Shown here piece after piece: positions 59,970 through 63,075 of a stretch of 63,075 nucleotides of DNA. The stretch comes from Bacillus sp. 491mf. Lineage in GTDB: Bacteria; Bacillota; Bacilli; Bacillales; Bacillaceae_G. Location of the stretch: assembly GCF_900112415.1 (NCBI RefSeq), contig NZ_FOLV01000020.1, positions 1 through 63,075 on the forward strand, given 5' to 3'. A model generated the notes under the pieces. The model was not told where the DNA came from. It made no database searches and saw only the letters and a program-made list of their open reading frames with translations. Position 1 is the first letter of the stretch. Each line of letters opens with the position of its first letter. Position numbers and translations under genes: made by a program.

Positions 59970-59974
59970 ACATT

Positions 59975-60080
59975 ATCGACCGTTCTTTGCAATATATCGG
60001 CGCTTTTCACAATATATCGACCACTTTTTAGAATATATCGGCGCTTCGACATGATATAAAGACCCTCCGACAATATTCAA
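59975..60080. repeat. tandem ATATCGGCG/ATATCGACC repeat cluster
   Basis: Four units of about 22-25 nt with alternating cores TATCGAC and TATCGGCGC, ending CGGCGCTTCGACATGATATA, the same end as the 36.6 kb cluster. Confidence 0.65.
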
Positions 60081-60104
60081 CATAAAAATAGTCAATTTAC
60101 TGAG

Positions 60105-60185
60105 CTGAATCGTACCGAAAAGGAAAAGACCATGACCGCTTCTATGCACGGCCAAATGCCCTCGTCCTCTTCTAAAAAAAGTTTT
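60105..60185 (+). repeat. dispersed repeat, GACCGCTTCTATGCACGGCC family
   Basis: GACCATGACCGCTTCTATGC, ACGGCCAAATGCCCTCG and an A-run then GTTTTT; clear match to 8300-8360 and 48590-48640. Confidence 0.6.
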
Positions 60186-60225
60186 TTACTAGTATATAGA
60201 ATTAAAAGTCTAATATAAAACTATT

Positions 60226-61377
60226 TTAACCGCATGCATATTGCTCATAAATAAAACTTAAATTATATTTATGTTCTAGATTCATACGTTGTTCATCACT
60301 GCACCAATAAAATAAAATGTCATGTATTGATGCATAACGCTTATTCTTTAAAAATTGTTTAATAAAGGATGGGAAACAATTTGGTAATTGAACAAATATA
60401 TAATTGCGTAGTAGTTCCTCTTTATAACCGATTCCTTTGCATATAAACATAAGTTCTTCACAATAATACATTTGTTGTGGAACTTGAATCATTTCAAAAA
60501 ATGGAATATATGATAGTAATTTCCCAATAAAGTGCTCATATTTTGTTATAAATTCAAAGGATATATGCTCCATTATCTCTTTTATAACAAATAAATAATC
60601 ATCAACATGAATTGTCTTCAACGGATTAAGGCGATCAGACATTTGTGCAATCACTGCACGCTGACATGCTACAGCAGCACGGCTTGGTTCATAATATGTT
60701 AAGAAATCTGTACATTTTCTATATTTTTTTAATAAATCTAACGTATATACATCACAAATATATGTATTGCAATATATCGCCAACTTCATTAAATTTTCAT
60801 CTAACTGCTCTTTTGATAATCCCTTTGCTTCTTTACAAAGAAACAGAAACATAATCTCCATCATTTCTTTATGAGACAAAAGTGTCTTATACTTTTCAAT
60901 ACACTCTACATTAAATTTAATTCTTTCCCAAATAAAAGCATCATTACTTTCTAATTCCGTAACTTTCTGTTTTATAATTAAATAATTCCAAGCAACCACT
61001 TGTGTAAATACATCCCATGATTCGTACTCTAGCGATGTTTGCACGAATTCCTCTAATCCCTCTGCAACCATAAAATCATAAGCCTGTTGATACCATCCTA
61101 CTTGTTGACATAAACGAATAATTCGGACTAAAGTTGGCATTTCATCTTTATGAAACTTCGGCAAATCATGTAATTTTTTCATTCCATATAAAATAAAAGG
61201 AATTAAATTTTCTTTCTTATAAAATTCTTTTTCTTTCCAAGCCAGAATCGTTCGTTCTTTTCCTTCTCCCTTTGGATACTCTGGTATAAGCAAAGAAAGT
61301 AAATCAGCAAAATTTTTCGGCTCCACATACGCATCCGTAACCAAGTTCCAATTAGGCTCGGTTTGCATAATCTCCAT
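60226..61377 (-). CDS. unrecognised all-helical (TPR-like) protein
   Basis: 383 residues from ATG 61377 (GGGGGGAATTAT upstream). No signal, membrane segment or enzymatic motif. Almost entirely predicted helix, with helix pairs reminiscent of TPR-type solenoids (MPTLVRIIRLCQQVGWYQQAYDFMVAEG, KLLSYIPFFEMIQVPQQMYYCEELMFI). Length and helical build recall AimR/Rap-type peptide receptors, but no N-terminal HTH is visible and no pro-peptide gene follows. Function unknown. Confidence 0.75.
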   Translation of the reverse strand: MEIMQTEPNWNLVTDAYVEPKNFADLLSLLIPEYPKGEGKERTILAWKEKEFYKKENLIPFILYGMKKLHDLPKFHKDEMPTLVRIIRLCQQVGWYQQAYDFMVAEGLEEFVQTSLEYESWDVFTQVVAWNYLIIKQKVTELESNDAFIWERIKFNVECIEKYKTLLSHKEMMEIMFLFLCKEAKGLSKEQLDENLMKLAIYCNTYICDVYTLDLLKKYRKCTDFLTYYEPSRAAVACQRAVIAQMSDRLNPLKTIHVDDYLFVIKEIMEHISFEFITKYEHFIGKLLSYIPFFEMIQVPQQMYYCEELMFICKGIGYKEELLRNYIFVQLPNCFPSFIKQFLKNKRYASIHDILFYWCSDEQRMNLEHKYNLSFIYEQYACG

Positions 61378-61555
61378 ATAATTCCCCCCCATTTTCTATA
61401 TGTATGATAAAATATTTGAATGCTATTAAATTAATTATGAATATCACTATATTCAAAATAACATATAATACTTATATTCATAAGTATACCATTTTTTTCA
61501 TATATTAATAGTTATTAACAAAAACGTCAAAAGTGATTATATAAAAAGTTAATTT

Positions 61556-61625
61556 AATCTGCGGGGAAGCCCCCACAGATTATGAATGAAACGAATGGAG
61601 TCCATGTAAATAGTTTATCCTTCAC
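61556..61625. repeat. diverged bcr1-like hairpin element
   Basis: AATCTGCGGGG-AAGC-CCCCACAGATT followed by ATGAATGAAACGAATGGAGT has the order of the bcr1 5' half (TAATCAGTGGGGG/CCCCCACTGATTA then GTTGAACCAATCGGGC) but a different sequence. Ends near TTTATCC. Confidence 0.4.
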
Positions 61626-61641
61626 TACATCTTTGCTTTCT

Positions 61642-62061
61642 TTAGTCTGTTTGTTCTGATATTTCGCTTAAGGCCTCGCCTGCCTGATCATCTGCATATT
61701 TAGTCGTTGCTAAATCACCAAGTGATAGCATTCCAACAAGTTGCCCATGTTCAACTACTGGCAATCTTCTTATTTGGTAACGTGCCATTAACTCAGTCGC
61801 CTTTTCAATAGCGTCATCAGGTGATACGGAAATAATTTTTGTTGTCATAATATTTGTAATTTGATTGGAACCTGGATGCTTTTCTGCAATTCCCCGCACA
61901 ACCAAGTCGCGGTCTGTTACTAGACCAACAACTTGATCATTCTCCACGACAGGAATCATTCCTATATCTTCTTCTTTCATTTTTACAGCCGCTTCATATA
62001 CGTTATCTAATGGTGTACATTGTACAATATTTGTGCTCATCAATTCTCGAACAGTTGTCAT
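61642..62061 (-). CDS. CBS-domain protein (YhcV-like)
   Basis: 139 residues from ATG 62061 (AAGGAGGG). Two CBS repeats: LMSTNIVQCTPLDNVYEAAVKMKEEDIGMIPVVENDQVVGLVTDRDLV and IMTTKIISVSPDDAIEKATELMARYQIRRLPVVEHGQLVGMLSLGDLA. Stand-alone CBS pairs bind adenine nucleotides (AMP, ATP, sometimes c-di-AMP) and act as sensors. No partner domain or operon partner. Confidence 0.92.
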   Translation of the reverse strand: MTTVRELMSTNIVQCTPLDNVYEAAVKMKEEDIGMIPVVENDQVVGLVTDRDLVVRGIAEKHPGSNQITNIMTTKIISVSPDDAIEKATELMARYQIRRLPVVEHGQLVGMLSLGDLATTKYADDQAGEALSEISEQTD

Positions 62062-62658
62062 AAATCGTTTACCCTCCTTTACACACCTTAGCATTTCCAA
62101 CCCTCTACATTTCAATTCGCAAGTTCCTTAAAAGGTAAACCTGACACCATCTCTCACTAAAAACAAATGTAGAAAACGAAGGAAACGAAACATCATTGTT
62201 TAAAATCCCAATCAGATGCTTAACTACTAACCATAAAATAAATTGGATATTCGTTGCTATAATGATCAATTCTAAAAACATTAGAATTACGGAGAGTAAA
62301 TATAACTTTATCGTTCTGATTTCAGAAAACAACTTGTAAAAATACAGAGCAATAAGTAAGTTGAGGCTAGTAAAAGAAATACTTTAAACTGTAACCTAAG
62401 TATAGCTAAAATAATAAATTAGTAATAAAATAATGTACTATATTCTTTCCTAATTACACAAAACCATACAAAATCCTTCATTATTTATAATAAAAAATAT
62501 ACTAATTGTTATCATAGCGTGAAACGACCATCAGTAGGATTGCTATATTCAACTACTTCTTACTGCACAAAAGTAGCCAAATAAACATATGTATAAGGAG
62601 CTCATTAATCAAAGAAGGAATATGGAAGGTATAATACATAATATTATTTTTCTTTACA
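62062..62658. other. AT-rich intergenic stretch without a convincing gene
   Basis: About 600 nt. A 75-codon minus-strand frame (62105-62332) has a hydrophobic start but no ribosome binding site and overlaps the leader of the CBS gene, so it is not called. No repeats or structured RNA recognised. Confidence 0.5.
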
Positions 62659-62691
62659 AAAAAGAGTCAGCATTCTGCTGACTCTTTTTAT
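62659..62691 (-). terminator. terminator of the tRNA operon
   Basis: AAAGAGTCAGCA-GAA-TGCTGACTCTTTTTT on the minus strand, right after tRNA-Glu. Confidence 0.9.
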
Positions 62692-62693
62692 AA

Positions 62694-62765
62694 TGACCCG
62701 TACGGGATTCGAACCCGTGTTACCGCCGTGAAAGGGCGGTGTCTTAACCACTTGACCAACGGGCC
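62694..62765 (-). tRNA. tRNA-Glu (UUC)
   Basis: 72 nt, acceptor GGCCCGT/ACGGGTC, anticodon loop CCTTTCACG (TTC), T-loop GGGTTCGAATCCC. No encoded CCA. Confidence 0.97.
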
Positions 62766-62766
62766 A

Positions 62767-62841
62767 TGGCTCCGCAGGTAGGACTCGAACCTACGACCGA
62801 TCGGTTAACAGCCGATAGCTCTACCACTGAGCTACTGCGGA
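62767..62841 (-). tRNA. tRNA-Asn (GUU)
   Basis: TCCGCAG/CTGCGGA acceptor, anticodon loop CTGTTAACC (GTT), GGTTCGAGTCC T-arm, encoded CCA (62767-62769). Confidence 0.97.
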
Positions 62842-62844
62842 ATA

Positions 62845-62921
<77 letters not shown>

Positions 62922-62931
62922 ATATTTCTTA

Positions 62932-63002
62932 CAGGGGCAGTAGGAATCGAACCCACGCCGGAGGTTTTGGAGACCTCTGTTCTACCGTTAAACTATGCCC
63001 CT
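62932..63002 (-). tRNA. tRNA-Trp (CCA)
   Basis: AGGGGCA/TGCCCCT acceptor with G73, anticodon loop TCTCCAAAA (CCA). No encoded CCA end. Confidence 0.97.
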
Positions 63003-63005
63003 AAG

Positions 63006-63075
<70 letters not shown>

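Noticed and set aside
60226-61377. Call as AimR-type arbitrium receptor
   Set aside because: No N-terminal HTH, no phage genes around it and no aimP-like short gene; kept as unknown.
62105-62332. 75-codon minus-strand hydrophobic frame upstream of the CBS gene
   Set aside because: No ribosome binding site and it overlaps the leader of the CBS gene; AT-rich composition gives hydrophobic codons by chance.

Overview
The window is a low-GC chromosomal segment from a spore-forming Firmicute, almost certainly the Bacillus cereus group. The case rests on a spoVR homologue, bcr1-type dispersed repeats, a tandem TPP-riboswitch tenA operon of the B. anthracis type, strong AAGGAGG ribosome binding sites and many close Bacillus families. 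It is mostly core chromosome with one clearly accessory block (about 11.9-21.8 kb).

Layout. (1) 0.1-5.7 kb: a persulfide/sulfane-sulfur detoxification regulon. It has a CstR repressor, TusA, rhodaneses, a rhodanese-persulfide dioxygenase fusion, DsrE and CoA-disulfide reductase, with four palindromic CstR-type operators. (2) 5.7-11.9 kb: a probable heme-stress regulon (MMPL transporter, HrtBA-like efflux pump, HsmA-DUF2871-CcdC). Each of the three units is preceded by a GTTCATATT direct repeat of the HssR type. (3) 11.9-21.8 kb: two orphan Dpp-type permeases, then a lasso-peptide cluster (exporter D, a 46-residue precursor A, cyclase C, protease B2, RRE protein B1). Divergent MauE/TlpA-like redox genes follow, then an RRNPP-type HTH-TPR receptor whose stop codon overlaps a 50-residue exported pro-peptide. 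This is the most novel region: a probable quorum-sensing-linked lasso peptide with one predicted ring-to-tail disulfide. (4) 21.8-42.2 kb: ordinary genes. These include a ceramidase-like protein, DinB, SpoVR, a WYL regulator, a PfpI-like protein, a nitroreductase behind a Fur box, a two-component system, a PCYCGC lipoprotein, an LCP protein, a BdbC/thioredoxin pair, an L,D-transpeptidase, an SDR, an NCS2 purine permease, a patatin, and a MarR/MFS pair with palindromic operators. (5) 42.2-49.6 kb: a kdpFABC operon with a kinase-less KdpD under a c-di-AMP (ydaO-type) riboswitch. A second c-di-AMP riboswitch lies in front of a TrkA-N-like/AlpA-like two-gene operon of unknown function. (6) 49.6-57.9 kb: the thiamin operon tenA-thiZXY-tenI-thiO-thiS-thiG-thiF-thiD under two TPP riboswitches in series. 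(7) 57.9-63.1 kb: an SH3b/M23 endopeptidase, unknown genes, a CBS-domain protein and a tRNA cluster (Thr, Trp, Ile, Asn, Glu) on the minus strand.

Three dispersed repeat families punctuate the intergenic spaces: bcr1-like elements, a GGCC-ACCGC/GCACGGCCA inverted-repeat family, and tandem ATATCGGCG clusters. One copy of the second family lies inside the thi operon.

All calls come from reading the sequence and recalled family knowledge. No database search was run.
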